From positions 124,001 through 188,000 of the forward strand of contig JAHQWK010000002.1 of assembly GCA_029856145.1 (NCBI GenBank): 64,000 nucleotides of DNA. The letters are read 5' to 3'. The position numbers and the translations under genes are program-made. This DNA is from Promethearchaeia archaeon (lineage in GTDB: Archaea > Asgardarchaeota > Lokiarchaeia > Sigyniarchaeales > SOKP01). Positions 9,729-18,148 of this stretch are shown in pieces. Positions within the stretch are counted from its first letter, which is position 1. The number at the start of each line of letters is the position of its first letter. Under the pieces are notes generated by a model. It ran no database searches. It had not been told where the DNA came from and was given only the letters and a program-made list of their open reading frames with translations.

Positions 9729-10523
9729 ATGGTTGTAGTAGGTGATTGGGGCTTTCAAAACAGATTAAATAGAATCATCAAGCCAAAATCTGGACGTTGC
9801 GTTATGTTGGCTATTGATCACGGTTATTTTGGAAATATACCAGGTCAATTAAAATGCTTTACAGATATGAAACCTTTATTTGAATACGCTGATGCATTAA
9901 TGCTTACACGAGGAATGCTGAGGAACTGTGTTCCTGCGGAACTTGATGTGCCCATAGTTTTGAGAGTATCAGCTGGAGCTTCAATGTTAAAGGAGCTTTC
10001 TAATGAAGATATTAATGTAGCTGTGGATGATGCATTGAGACTAAATGTTTCTGCCATTACTTGCTCGATTTTTGTTGGCGGAGAATACGAGAAAAATTCT
10101 TTAATGAATTTGTCCAAGTTAGTCAACTGGGGGCAACAATATGGCATTCCTACTTTAGCTGTTACTGCAGTAGGAAGAGAGATGGTAAGAGATGCACGAT
10201 ATTTGGGGATGGCAAGTAGAATGGCTGCGGAAATGGGCTCTACTTTTGTAAAGACTTATTATTGTGAAAATTTTGAGGAAGTCACAAGTATTTGCCCAGC
10301 ACCAGTAGTAATTGCAGGGGGAAAGAAAATTGAAGAAAGAGATGCATTACAGATGTCAAGGAATGCAATTGATAAAGGAGCTGTCGGTGTTGATATGGGA
10401 AGGAACATCTTTCAAAGTGATTCTCCCCTTGGAATGATTAAAGCAGTTCGAGCTATTGTTCATGATAATATTTCAGTAGATGAAGCCTATGAAATTTATA
10501 AACAAGGCCCTAAAGGCTTGTAA
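9729..10523 (+). CDS. lsrF: LsrF-like class I aldolase/thiolase
   Basis: A 264-residue TIM-barrel protein closely matching LsrF (3-hydroxy-5-phosphonooxypentane-2,4-dione thiolase of autoinducer-2 breakdown). Shared features include DWGFQNRL at the start, IDHGYF (30-34), TRGMLR, the Schiff-base lysine K175 in VKTYYCE, IAGGKK, and GVDMGRNIFQS. The purine-rich leader GGGAAGAAAA precedes ATG 9729. No lsrK, lsrG or lsr transporter genes are next to it, so a role in AI-2 turnover is uncertain. The broader DhnA/FbaB family also includes aldolases of aromatic amino-acid synthesis, which remain alternatives. Neighbouring MBL genes give no clear pathway. Confidence 0.8.
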   Translation: MVVVGDWGFQNRLNRIIKPKSGRCVMLAIDHGYFGNIPGQLKCFTDMKPLFEYADALMLTRGMLRNCVPAELDVPIVLRVSAGASMLKELSNEDINVAVDDALRLNVSAITCSIFVGGEYEKNSLMNLSKLVNWGQQYGIPTLAVTAVGREMVRDARYLGMASRMAAEMGSTFVKTYYCENFEEVTSICPAPVVIAGGKKIEERDALQMSRNAIDKGAVGVDMGRNIFQSDSPLGMIKAVRAIVHDNISVDEAYEIYKQGPKGL

Positions 10524-10668
10524 TTATTTTTCTATATACTTTTTTTTATATTAGAACTTAGAGATTGTTAAAGGTCAGTAGGAACTAATTTTCTATTAAA
10601 GTCAACTTATTAAAGATTCATTTATTATCTAATGCAATTGGGTTAATTTATCAACATATAATACTTCG

Positions 10669-11628
10669 ATGTCTCTTCCAAAAATAGATAACCTTGAACT
10701 CAGGAAAGTAACAGAAGATATTTTGCTTGTTCATCAAATAAAACCCCCATATTACTTTTCTTGTTGCGATGGGCTTATTATTCTTCCCAAAAAAGGGAGA
10801 AATTCAAAAACAATTATCTTAGACTTAAACATAGAACCCGACTTAATAGATCAAATTGATTATCTTTATGGTCCAATATCGAACTATGTCTGTACACATG
10901 CACATATGGATCATATGGCTCATATACATAAATGGGAATCTTTAGGTGCTGTAATCCATGCTCCGATTCCAGAACACACATATTTATTGGATCTTTATAA
11001 TTTTTATGAAGGGTTTGGATTCAATAAAGCCATGGATTTTTCAGTTGTAAAGAAGTTTGGTGAATTAAATGGATATCAGAAATGTGATAATATTAGTCCT
11101 TTTAATCCAGGTGATATATTAGAGTTTGAAAATTCTATTATTGAAACGATTCCTTTTCTTGGGCACTCTAAAGCACATATTGGTCTTTTCCTCCCAAAAG
11201 AGAGAATTATTCATATTAGTTGCTTAGGTTTTGATCAACGTAAACCAGGACAAGATGGATTTGGTCCATGGTATGGTTTTGATGAGTGTTCTATAGATCA
11301 ATATTTAAAGGATATCGATCTTGCTGAATCTATTTTTCTTGAAAAAACTGATTTTTTAACTTCAAGCCATTCTTATATCGTAAAAAGTCCTGATATAATT
11401 CCATTTACGTATATACGAGAGAAAATAGCGAAAAACCAAACTATGGTGGATCAAGCAATAATGTCGCTTAATCCATCTAATAAACCTGAAATTACTATTC
11501 ATGATCTCCTTGAATTAGATATATTCTTCCCAAAAAGCAAAATGAAAGGATTTATGTTAGAAATCTATAATTATTGGGAATCTGGAATAATAAGTAAACA
11601 TATAGAAAGGAGTGAATATCTAAAATAA
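10669..11628 (+). CDS. MBL-fold metallohydrolase
   Basis: A 319-residue protein with the full metallo-beta-lactamase metal motif HAHMDH at 77-82, followed by the GHSKAHIG and ISCLGFD segments that supply the remaining ligands. Compared with the 8800 gene this one keeps its metal site and is probably an active hydrolase. The C-terminal part (about 250-319) is helical and may be a substrate-recognition region. The ATG at 10669 is the only sensible start. It is preceded by 145 bp of AT-rich DNA after the LsrF-like gene. Substrate unknown. Confidence 0.75.
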   Translation: MSLPKIDNLELRKVTEDILLVHQIKPPYYFSCCDGLIILPKKGRNSKTIILDLNIEPDLIDQIDYLYGPISNYVCTHAHMDHMAHIHKWESLGAVIHAPIPEHTYLLDLYNFYEGFGFNKAMDFSVVKKFGELNGYQKCDNISPFNPGDILEFENSIIETIPFLGHSKAHIGLFLPKERIIHISCLGFDQRKPGQDGFGPWYGFDECSIDQYLKDIDLAESIFLEKTDFLTSSHSYIVKSPDIIPFTYIREKIAKNQTMVDQAIMSLNPSNKPEITIHDLLELDIFFPKSKMKGFMLEIYNYWESGIISKHIERSEYLK

Positions 11629-11643
11629 ATTACAAACTCTTTG

Positions 11644-12693
11644 TTATTCTTTGTCTAGTTCCAAAATTACTTTAATAGATTCGCCAGCATCACATACAAC
11701 TTTAAAAGCTTCTTCAGCTTTACTAAGTGGGAATCTGTGAGTGATTAACTCTGTTACATTTATTCGCTTTGAAAGGATCCAATTATATGCTTCATCGAGA
11801 TCCTCCGGAGCAGCGCCATAAGAAGTCATAATAGTAATTTCATTTCTCCAATATTTATTTATAGGGACATTAAGGAAAATCCATGGCTCTGGAACCGCAA
11901 AAAAAATAATTTTACTTCCGGGAGATGTACATTCTAAAGCTTGATTTGCTGCTGATACAGCTCCAGTACATACTATAACAACATCAGCTAATCTATAGTT
12001 GTTGATCTTTTTTATTTCCTCTGGTAAATCTTTACTCGCGTGAAAAATAAAATCAGCTCCCAACTCTTTTGCTTTTTGTAAGCGAAATTCATTGATATCT
12101 GTTGCAATAACCTTTTTTGCCCCCCTTAGTTTTGCTAATTTGATATGTAATAATCCAGATGCACCGCATCCTAAAATTAAGACAGTTAATCCTTTTTTAA
12201 TATTTGCTAAACGTTGTGCACGACACACACACCCAAGGGGTTCGATGAAAACCGCTTCTTCATAAGAGACATTTTTATCTAAAACATATACTCCTTTTTT
12301 TTCAATATTGATTTTTGGGACTCTCACATATTCAGCAAAACCTCCAGGATCAAAATTTGTATTATGAAGTAGATTACAAGCAGTTTGATGCCCTTGCTTA
12401 CAATAATGACACTCAAAACAAGGTACATGGTGCGATACAAATACACGATCTCCTATTCTAAGATGTTTTATAGTATCACTTTTCTCTACTATTTCTCCGG
12501 CAATCTCATGGCCTAAAATTAAAGAATCAACGCCCAACTTTTTCATCTTAGCTTTTCTATAATATTCTAAAATATCTGAGCCACAGATGCCAGACTTTTT
12601 TACCTTAACCAAGAACTCTCCTTCACCAATTATGGGTTTAAGCATTTCATCAGTTCTTATATCATCATTACTATAATATCTAACAACTCTCAT
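11644..12693 (-). CDS. Zinc-dependent medium-chain alcohol/polyol dehydrogenase
   Basis: A 349-residue MDR-family dehydrogenase similar to sorbitol and L-threonine 3-dehydrogenases. Catalytic zinc ligands are C37 (GICGSD) and H62-E63 (GHEIAGE). The structural zinc site is C92, C95, C98, C106 (PCFECHYCKQ). The Rossmann motif is LGCGASG, followed by an acidic residue in VIATDIN that favours NAD(H). Length is normal for the family. It is convergent with the MBL gene, separated by 15 bp, and appears monocistronic. The exact substrate cannot be read from sequence. Confidence 0.85.
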   Translation of the reverse strand: MRVVRYYSNDDIRTDEMLKPIIGEGEFLVKVKKSGICGSDILEYYRKAKMKKLGVDSLILGHEIAGEIVEKSDTIKHLRIGDRVFVSHHVPCFECHYCKQGHQTACNLLHNTNFDPGGFAEYVRVPKINIEKKGVYVLDKNVSYEEAVFIEPLGCVCRAQRLANIKKGLTVLILGCGASGLLHIKLAKLRGAKKVIATDINEFRLQKAKELGADFIFHASKDLPEEIKKINNYRLADVVIVCTGAVSAANQALECTSPGSKIIFFAVPEPWIFLNVPINKYWRNEITIMTSYGAAPEDLDEAYNWILSKRINVTELITHRFPLSKAEEAFKVVCDAGESIKVILELDKE

Positions 12694-12857
12694 TTTTCAA
12701 ATACTCAAAATGAATAATTAAAATATATTTTATGAGTGATTATTTGTAACTTTTAAATTAAATCTATTTTATAGATTTATGTATTAAATGAAGTGAAAAG
12801 CAAATAACAATGCTTAAAGATTAAAGAGAAAAAAGAAAAATAATAAAATTAAATTAA

Positions 12858-13499
12858 TTATTTCGCTTTTCTCCGTCGTAATAGTTTAAAGGCAATATCA
12901 GTTCCCATTCCTCGCTTATATGCTAATTCAATCCAGAGCATTGCCAGAGGTTCAATAAGTCTAGCATTTGTGAGTGGTCCAGCATCGATAACTTCAAAAC
13001 CAAGATCGAGTCCTAATTGTTTCACTTTTGATTTTGCGTCTAAACTATCCCCACAAATAAATAAACTTGCTTGTTGGGAACCAAATTGTAATTTAGTTAA
13101 ACTTTCTACTCCAATAGTATGAACTGCTTTTATTACTTTAGCCCCTACTGCCCATTTTGCGACTTTTTCTGCTGCAGATGGAGTAACTCCTATCAAAGTT
13201 CCTCCCAAATGGGGTGCAGCAGTAGTAGTAGAATCTACAATAATCTTACCATCTAAATCTCCTGCTGCTTTAATTGATTCTTTTGCTCCTGACCATGGAA
13301 CTGCAAGAATGATAATATCACCAAATTTTGCGGCTTCTTCATATGATCCACCACTTGCATTAGATCCGATTGAAATAGCAAACTTTTTAGCTTTCTGAGG
13401 ATCCCGAGAGCCAAACATAATCTGATAACCCTTTTCAGCCCAAATTTTACCTAGAGTACTCCCTAATCTTCCTGTTCCCCCAATTATGCCAATTTTCAT
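12858..13499 (-). CDS. F420H2:NADP+ oxidoreductase-family dinucleotide-binding protein
   Basis: A 213-residue Rossmann protein. It begins with IGIIGGTGRLGS and FGSRDPQKA, a pattern that binds NADP(H) in the F420-dependent NADP reductase family (COG2085). IILAVPW and KIIVDSTTT follow, then a helical C-terminus typical of the family. If it is a true F420H2:NADP reductase it would link F420 chemistry to NADPH, which fits ftr elsewhere in the window. The family also includes proteins of unknown function, so the substrate is inferred. The start is ATG 13499. Confidence 0.7.
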   Translation of the reverse strand: MKIGIIGGTGRLGSTLGKIWAEKGYQIMFGSRDPQKAKKFAISIGSNASGGSYEEAAKFGDIIILAVPWSGAKESIKAAGDLDGKIIVDSTTTAAPHLGGTLIGVTPSAAEKVAKWAVGAKVIKAVHTIGVESLTKLQFGSQQASLFICGDSLDAKSKVKQLGLDLGFEVIDAGPLTNARLIEPLAMLWIELAYKRGMGTDIAFKLLRRRKAK

Positions 13500-13712
13500 A
13501 AAAATTCACGCCACATGAAATATTTAAAAAATTAGTAAATGAATTTTATATTTAACTACAGTATTTGTTTCACTGAATAAAATATATCTTTAGATATTTA
13601 AATCTTAGTTTGAGGTTTTATTTGCAAATAATCTTTGCCAATTAAATAATTTAAAAAGTAAGCACTCAATTCTGGAAAATGTAGAAAATAAAATTAATAA
13701 AAAAAAGATATA

Positions 13713-13916
13713 TTAGTTGTTTTTGTTAGATTTGCTTCTGATGAGCATTTTAAAGCTTTCTTCATCAAGATCTTTGAACATTTTTAATTCTTTTGTTAAA
13801 AATTCACGCAAGGCATTTCTTATCGCCTCACTTCGAGAAGGATAAACACCCATATCATTTAAAATTTGAATTGCTTGTAAGTATTTCTCTGGTAAGTTTA
13901 TTGTAATAATCTTCAT
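13713..13916 (-). CDS. Ribbon-helix-helix (CopG/NikR N-domain-like) regulator
   Basis: A small DNA-binding protein of 67 residues from ATG 13916. The beta strand KIITINLPEKYL is followed by two helices with GVYPSRSEAIRNALREFL, a classical RHH signature (PSRSEAIR). There is no C-terminal nickel domain as in NikR. The start is set by an AGGG Shine-Dalgarno-like sequence 8-10 bp before ATG 13916; an in-frame TTG at 13925 is less likely. A palindrome at 13931-13947 sits just upstream and may be its own operator. Target genes unknown. Confidence 0.8.
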   Translation of the reverse strand: MKIITINLPEKYLQAIQILNDMGVYPSRSEAIRNALREFLTKELKMFKDLDEESFKMLIRSKSNKNN

Positions 13917-13930
13917 TTTACACAACCCTT

Positions 13931-13947
13931 TTTACAAAAAATGTAAA
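13931..13947. promoter_or_regulatory. Candidate RHH operator: TTTACA-N5-TGTAAA palindrome
   Basis: A perfect 6-bp inverted repeat with a 5-bp spacer lies 15-31 bp upstream of the RHH regulator start codon. Outer CACAA (13921-13925) and TTGTG (13952-13956) half-sites share almost the same centre. RHH proteins often bind such paired half-sites in their own promoters, so autoregulation is plausible. The sequence is AT-rich, and short palindromes arise by chance in it. Confidence 0.4.
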
Positions 13948-14141
13948 TTTTTTGTGATTACTCAATTTATACTTTATATATTTAGTCGGATGGTTTATAA
14001 ATGGATTATATTAATCCTTTAATTGTATTAATCGCTTAATCGCTAACGAATATGCTTTTATCAAACATCTATTAAATGCGTAATAGTATTAACGCCCTAA
14101 TATGCATCTTTAAAAATGAAATTGAAAAAGAAAATGAGTAA

Positions 14142-14903
14142 TTATTCTGGTTTTGAGAATGATTTCACATGCAGAATTAATGAAAATGCGGATGTATACA
14201 ATTCTGCATGCCCTACTTCTTTAATATCCTTCAAATAATTTATTGTATAATCTTCTACCCGTCTTAGATACGTTTTATCTCTTGCTTCATGATCTTGATC
14301 AAAAAATACATCAATTTTTAAAACTTTTTGATCGAAGCGACTAGGCATCTGAGGCATCATATTAAATGCAAAGACTAAATCTGGTTCTGATTCATTAGTA
14401 GAATCTACAACAAAGAGTACGTTTGGTTCTGCGACTGCTAGGAAACTTTCTAATGAGTGAAATATATCATCCACTTTAATAGTTAAATTTAAATTTCCAT
14501 CGATGTCAAAAGCACTACAATCACTAATTTTAGGTAGAAGAAATTTTTCTTTACCTCGAAAAGCAAGACTCATTTCATTGGGATTTAGGAAATTTTTAAT
14601 AATTGGATCATCTTTTTCTAGGGTAAATTTATCCGTAATAGCCTCCTGTTTCACATAAATAATTAGAGATCCTGCTGAGATTAAATTAATTTTCTGATAA
14701 TATATATTGAAGATAGGATTGTAGGGTAAATTTATAACTTCTTTATTGCCACCTAACCCAATTTGAGCTAAAATGTTAGTTGGAACCTGACTAGTCAAGG
14801 TAAACAATAAGAAAGATCTAAAATCTTTCAATTCAATATAATTAGAAAAATTTTCAAAAATGTTTTTTATTTTATTTATTTTTTGCGTTAATTCATTAGA
14901 CAT
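14142..14903 (-). CDS. Conserved-looking protein of unknown function
   Basis: A soluble-looking protein of about 253 residues, not recognised. It starts with a helical segment (about 1-40) and continues as mixed alpha/beta with many short strands. Recurring features are IKVDDIFHSLESFLAVAEPNVLF and VFAFNMMPQMPSRFDQ in the second half. No membrane segment, signal peptide or metal motif is seen. The start chosen is ATG 14903; the frame extends to a TTG at 14924. It lies 65 bp downstream of the DtxR/MntR-type gene on the same strand and may be co-transcribed with it. Confidence 0.6.
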   Translation of the reverse strand: MSNELTQKINKIKNIFENFSNYIELKDFRSFLLFTLTSQVPTNILAQIGLGGNKEVINLPYNPIFNIYYQKINLISAGSLIIYVKQEAITDKFTLEKDDPIIKNFLNPNEMSLAFRGKEKFLLPKISDCSAFDIDGNLNLTIKVDDIFHSLESFLAVAEPNVLFVVDSTNESEPDLVFAFNMMPQMPSRFDQKVLKIDVFFDQDHEARDKTYLRRVEDYTINYLKDIKEVGHAELYTSAFSLILHVKSFSKPE

Positions 14904-14968
14904 TTTTATTACTTTTAAGGACACAATTTAGGTTAGTTGTATCATGGAATTAAAGATAATAATTAAAT

Positions 14969-15391
14969 CTAATCATCTATATATTTTGAAAGAAATTCTT
15001 CTAATGAATTCTTGACATCTCGAGTGATATGATGCTCTATTTCACAAGATAGCTTCTCAATAGTATCTTTATCTTCTATTTTCAAAACTTTTGAGAAAAA
15101 TTGGTAAAGAAGGGTGTGAATTTCATTTAATTGTCTGGCAATTTTTTTACCTTCTTCAGTTAACCTTATGGCTTTTCTAGGTTCCCACTTAATTAATCCT
15201 TTCTTCTTTAATTTTTCCAACATACCCGTTACAGAAGCAGGTTCTACATGAAGACTTTCTGCTATCTCTCTATTAGATACCCATCCACCTTTTTTAGATC
15301 GTGAGATTAAGTGGATTTCGTCTATGTATCTTTGATAACTTTCGGGAATATCAGATATTTTTGAATTTAATTTTAAACTTTTTTTCGCCAT
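14969..15391 (-). CDS. DtxR/MntR-family metal-dependent regulator
   Basis: A 140-residue repressor-type protein. Residues 15-75 form a winged helix (YIDEIHLISRS, SNREIAESLHVEPASVTGMLEKLKKKGLI). The second domain carries metal-binding and dimerisation features of DtxR/MntR proteins, with the CEIEHHIT segment supplying Cys, Glu and His. It lacks the SH3-like third domain, so it resembles MntR more than DtxR. It presumably senses Mn(II) or Fe(II). No metal transporter gene is adjacent, so its targets lie elsewhere; the unknown gene downstream may belong to its transcription unit. Confidence 0.85.
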   Translation of the reverse strand: MAKKSLKLNSKISDIPESYQRYIDEIHLISRSKKGGWVSNREIAESLHVEPASVTGMLEKLKKKGLIKWEPRKAIRLTEEGKKIARQLNEIHTLLYQFFSKVLKIEDKDTIEKLSCEIEHHITRDVKNSLEEFLSKYIDD

Positions 15392-15569
15392 CTCTAAGTT
15401 ATAAAATTGAGTATTTTCAACATAGATTTATTTTTATTTCAAAATTGTTAATACTAATTATTCTTTTTAATTTTTCTTTTTTTTTCTTTTTTCTTTCTAA
15501 TAAAGATTTTATATTTTAGTTGTCCTTTTTATGATTATAATTCATTTAATTTTTCAATATATTGAGTAA

Positions 15570-16154
15570 ATGGTAAAAAAATTCCCTGGTATATTATTTT
15601 TAGTAGTTGGAAATTCTGGTTCTGGCAAAGATTCAATAATTTCAGGATTAGTTAAAAAATTTCCTTCTAATTTGAAAAATATTTATGTTCCAAAAAGATT
15701 TATAACAAGATCACCATCTAAATTTGAAGAAAACATTTCAATATCAACTCAAGAATTCATAAAAATGGATAAGAAAGAAAAATTTGCATTAAAATGGCAT
15801 GTTTATGAATTAGATTATGGAATTTCTAAAGAAATTGAGGATTATCTCAAAAATGGACACCCGGTTATAATTAATGTTAGCCGTACAATTGTAAAGCAAG
15901 CGAGAGAAATATATGCAAATATCAAGGTAATTTTTATCGAAGTCCCTTTCAAAATCACTTATCAAAGGATAAAAGATCGAAAAAGAGAAAGTGAAGATTT
16001 GTTAAAACAAAGAATCGAACGGGCAAGAAAAAACCAAAATTTTCCAGAAGCAGATTTTATTATAGATAACTCTGGAGATTTGGATAATGCGATTAATCTA
16101 TTTCTAAATTATCTGTTAAATGTTATAAATAAGAAAGAAAAAGAGAAAAATTAG
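15570..16154 (+). CDS. phnN: PhnN-like ribose 1,5-bisphosphokinase / guanylate kinase-family protein
   Basis: A 194-residue P-loop kinase with Walker A GNSGSGKD and the PhnN-type segment FALKWHVYELDYGI. IFIEVPFKITYQRIKDRKRES follows as a lid, and AR..N at the C-terminus is typical of guanylate kinase relatives. PhnN makes PRPP from ribose 1,5-bisphosphate. No phosphonate (phn) genes are nearby, so in this archaeon it may serve nucleotide/pentose recycling instead (inference). The ATG 15570 start is clear. It is divergent from the DtxR-like gene. Confidence 0.72.
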   Translation: MVKKFPGILFLVVGNSGSGKDSIISGLVKKFPSNLKNIYVPKRFITRSPSKFEENISISTQEFIKMDKKEKFALKWHVYELDYGISKEIEDYLKNGHPVIINVSRTIVKQAREIYANIKVIFIEVPFKITYQRIKDRKRESEDLLKQRIERARKNQNFPEADFIIDNSGDLDNAINLFLNYLLNVINKKEKEKN

Positions 16155-16212
16155 ATAAAATTTTTTTAGAAACTAATATTAGATTTTATTATTATATCAT
16201 AAAACCATTTAT

Positions 16213-16345
16213 GGCTCGGTTTGTATAGTGGTTAGTATTGGGGACTGTGAATCCCTAGAAGTGTAAGAATATTCTTACTACTGGGGAAAGACGGGTTCAA
16301 ACGGAAAGAATACTCTTCTTTTCGGAATAATTCCCGTACCGAGCC
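16213..16345 (+). tRNA. tRNA-His (GUG) with two non-canonical introns
   Basis: The acceptor GCTCGGT (16214-16220) pairs with ACCGAGC (16338-16344). An extra G-1 at 16213 faces C73 at 16345, the tRNA-His signature. Anticodon GTG lies at 16247-16249 in a stem of GGGGA/TCCCT. The T-arm is ACGGG/CCCGT. Restoring a normal cloverleaf needs removal of about 29 nt from the variable region (near 16262-16290; exact ends slide by 3 nt over an AAG repeat) and about 30 nt from the T-loop (near 16302-16331). This gives a mature 74-nt tRNA. CCA is not encoded. The canonical 37/38 position has no intron. Confidence 0.88.
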
Positions 16346-16382
16346 CTCCTCATTTTTTTAATAAATTAGGCAGTGCAAAAAC

Positions 16383-16838
16383 TTGGCAGATAAAGAACCA
16401 GACAAACTTAGAGACCTTCCAGGATGGGAGAAAGTAGCGCCAATACCCTTATGTATGGGAGGAGACTATCGTGCGTTAACGTTTTGTTGTAAGCCGGGTT
16501 ACTCATTGGCATTTGCCTTTAAATGCAGAAGAGATGAAATATTAAGCGAACTAGGCCTCAGTCCAGAGGAATTTATCAAAATTAAGGAGGAATTTTCAAA
16601 AGAAAACAATTGGGATTCTGAATTAGTTTGTTTTGGATCTCTCTCTTATTGCTGTATGAGACGAAATGGTTGTTCAAGAAGAGATCTTGCGTTAATAGAA
16701 AGATATCCTAGTATAACTTCAGAGGATATAATGAGAACTTATTTTAAGAAAAAAAAGGAATTATCAAAGAGAATTTTAGAAAATGTTAAGAATATTGAAG
16801 GAAAAAAGAAGATTAAACCATTATTAGATTTTTTTTGA
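16383..16838 (+). CDS. Cys-rich protein resembling methanogenesis marker 9
   Basis: A 151-residue cysteine-rich protein. The block PIPLCMGGDYRALTFCC followed by further cysteines (FKCRRDE, CFGSLSYCC, RNGC) resembles the domain called methanogenesis marker protein 9, whose function is unknown. The cysteines suggest a metal or Fe-S site. The start is TTG 16383; the first ATG lies inside the conserved block. It follows tRNA-His by 37 bp and precedes the DHH gene. The family call is from memory of the motif and was not searched. Confidence 0.55.
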   Translation: MADKEPDKLRDLPGWEKVAPIPLCMGGDYRALTFCCKPGYSLAFAFKCRRDEILSELGLSPEEFIKIKEEFSKENNWDSELVCFGSLSYCCMRRNGCSRRDLALIERYPSITSEDIMRTYFKKKKELSKRILENVKNIEGKKKIKPLLDFF

Positions 16839-16895
16839 AAATTAATTATCTTTAGGATCATTTTTTTAACCATCATCTAAAGCAAAATAGAAAAA

Positions 16896-17861
16896 ATGAT
16901 TGTCTCTATCACTCATGAGTTAGACCTTGACGGGTTAGGTTCACAAGCAATAGTTAAAAGATATTTCACTAATTTCAATAAAATTAATTCACATGAAATT
17001 CTATGCTATTATGCTCATTATACGAATTTCATAGAGATCACAAGAAATGTTTTAAGTAAAATCCCCTCTGAAGGACAGCTTATTATTTCTGACATTGGAT
17101 TTAATGATGATTTTAGACAATTATTTCCTCTTTTTGAGAAATGTAAGAAAAAAAAATGTAAAATATTCTGGTTTGATCACCATATAGTAGATAAGGAAAT
17201 TAAAAGAGAGCTCAAAGAAATTTTAGAAGTGTATATAAATGACCCCAATAGATGCGCTGCTGAAATTATCAAAGATTATTATTTACCAAATGATTCTATT
17301 GCCATAAAAATAGCATCATTTTCAAGGGATATTGATTTTCAAATTAAGAAATATATCAATGCAACAAAAATTCAGTCCATCATCGCATTCAACAGAGGAA
17401 ATGAGTTAAATAAGAATAAAGAAAAAGTAGTTAATTTATTGGCAGATGGGACTTTTGAAAATGAATGGTATGACGAACAGTTAATAAAGATTAAGGAATG
17501 GGAAGAAGAACAAACTAAATTTGCTCTTACTCATATAAAAATAATAGAAATCGAAGAATTTGGTAAAATTTCAGTTTCTTATGCAAATCTCGGTGGAGGA
17601 AAAATAGTTTCAATATTAAAAGATCACTTTCCTGAGATAAAATTATATATTGGGATTGACTTCCGATATAATGAAATAATTATACATAGTGATTATGTTG
17701 ATTGTGGAGAATTTGCTAGAAATTTTAAAGGTGGGGGTCATAGAAATAGAGCTGGCTTTGAAATTGATAAAATTTTTACTGAAAATAATGAATTCAGCGT
17801 TGCTTTTTTACGAAATATAATAGAAAATATTCTTAAATTTAAAATTAAAAAAGCTCAATGA
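16896..17861 (+). CDS. DHH-family phosphoesterase
   Basis: A 321-residue DHH phosphoesterase. Motif I is ELDLDGLGS (residues 8-16), motif II is ISDIGFND, motif III is WFDHHIVD, the next aspartate lies in SRDIDF, and the C-terminal DHHA1-type nucleic-acid-binding loop is GGGHRNRAG. Family members hydrolyse nanoRNA, cyclic di-nucleotides or single-stranded DNA (RecJ/NrnA/GdpP relatives). The short length without a CBS, PAS or membrane domain favours an NrnA-like enzyme. The start is ATG 16896. Confidence 0.83.
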   Translation: MIVSITHELDLDGLGSQAIVKRYFTNFNKINSHEILCYYAHYTNFIEITRNVLSKIPSEGQLIISDIGFNDDFRQLFPLFEKCKKKKCKIFWFDHHIVDKEIKRELKEILEVYINDPNRCAAEIIKDYYLPNDSIAIKIASFSRDIDFQIKKYINATKIQSIIAFNRGNELNKNKEKVVNLLADGTFENEWYDEQLIKIKEWEEEQTKFALTHIKIIEIEEFGKISVSYANLGGGKIVSILKDHFPEIKLYIGIDFRYNEIIIHSDYVDCGEFARNFKGGGHRNRAGFEIDKIFTENNEFSVAFLRNIIENILKFKIKKAQ

Positions 17862-17902
17862 AGAAATTTTGAATATTCCTTTGTTTTAGATGATAATAGG
17901 AA

Positions 17903-17912
17903 ATTTTATAAA
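17903..17912 (+). promoter_or_regulatory. TATA-box-like element for the small gene at 17938
   Basis: ATTTTATAAA lies about 30 bp before ATG 17938, the spacing of an archaeal TATA box for a leaderless transcript. It supports the internal ATG as the start of the small gene instead of the in-frame ATG upstream at 17890. Confidence 0.35.
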
Positions 17913-17937
17913 TCACTATTTTTTTCACTTACTTAAG

Positions 17938-18096
17938 ATGCTTCTTGAACAGGTTCTGCCTCATCCTCATCGGGATGATATATATATCAATGAGATAATA
18001 ACTCCTCACGATAAGGTTACACATAGTGACAAACAAATGGTAAATCGCCTTCTTTTAAAGGAATTCGCAAGGAGAGGGGTAGAAATATCTGCTTAG
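17938..18096 (+). CDS. Small protein of unknown function
   Basis: A 52-residue reading frame with ordinary codon choice and higher GC than the flanks. It is charged, includes PHPHRDD and a C-terminal helix with LLKEFARRG, and has no membrane segment. The frame opens upstream at ATG 17890, but the TATA-like element at 17903 favours ATG 17938 and a leaderless mRNA. It sits 76 bp after the DHH gene on the same strand. No family recognised. Confidence 0.45.
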   Translation: MLLEQVLPHPHRDDIYINEIITPHDKVTHSDKQMVNRLLLKEFARRGVEISA

Positions 18097-18148
18097 AGTT
18101 ATTTTTTCTTTTTACATTTAGAAAATTAAAAAAAAAAGATTAAGAATT

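Noticed and set aside
16257..16290. Long variable arm (class II tRNA) in tRNA-His
   Set aside because: tRNA-His is class I; G-1:C73 and GTG anticodon are unambiguous, so the extra bases are better explained as an intron.
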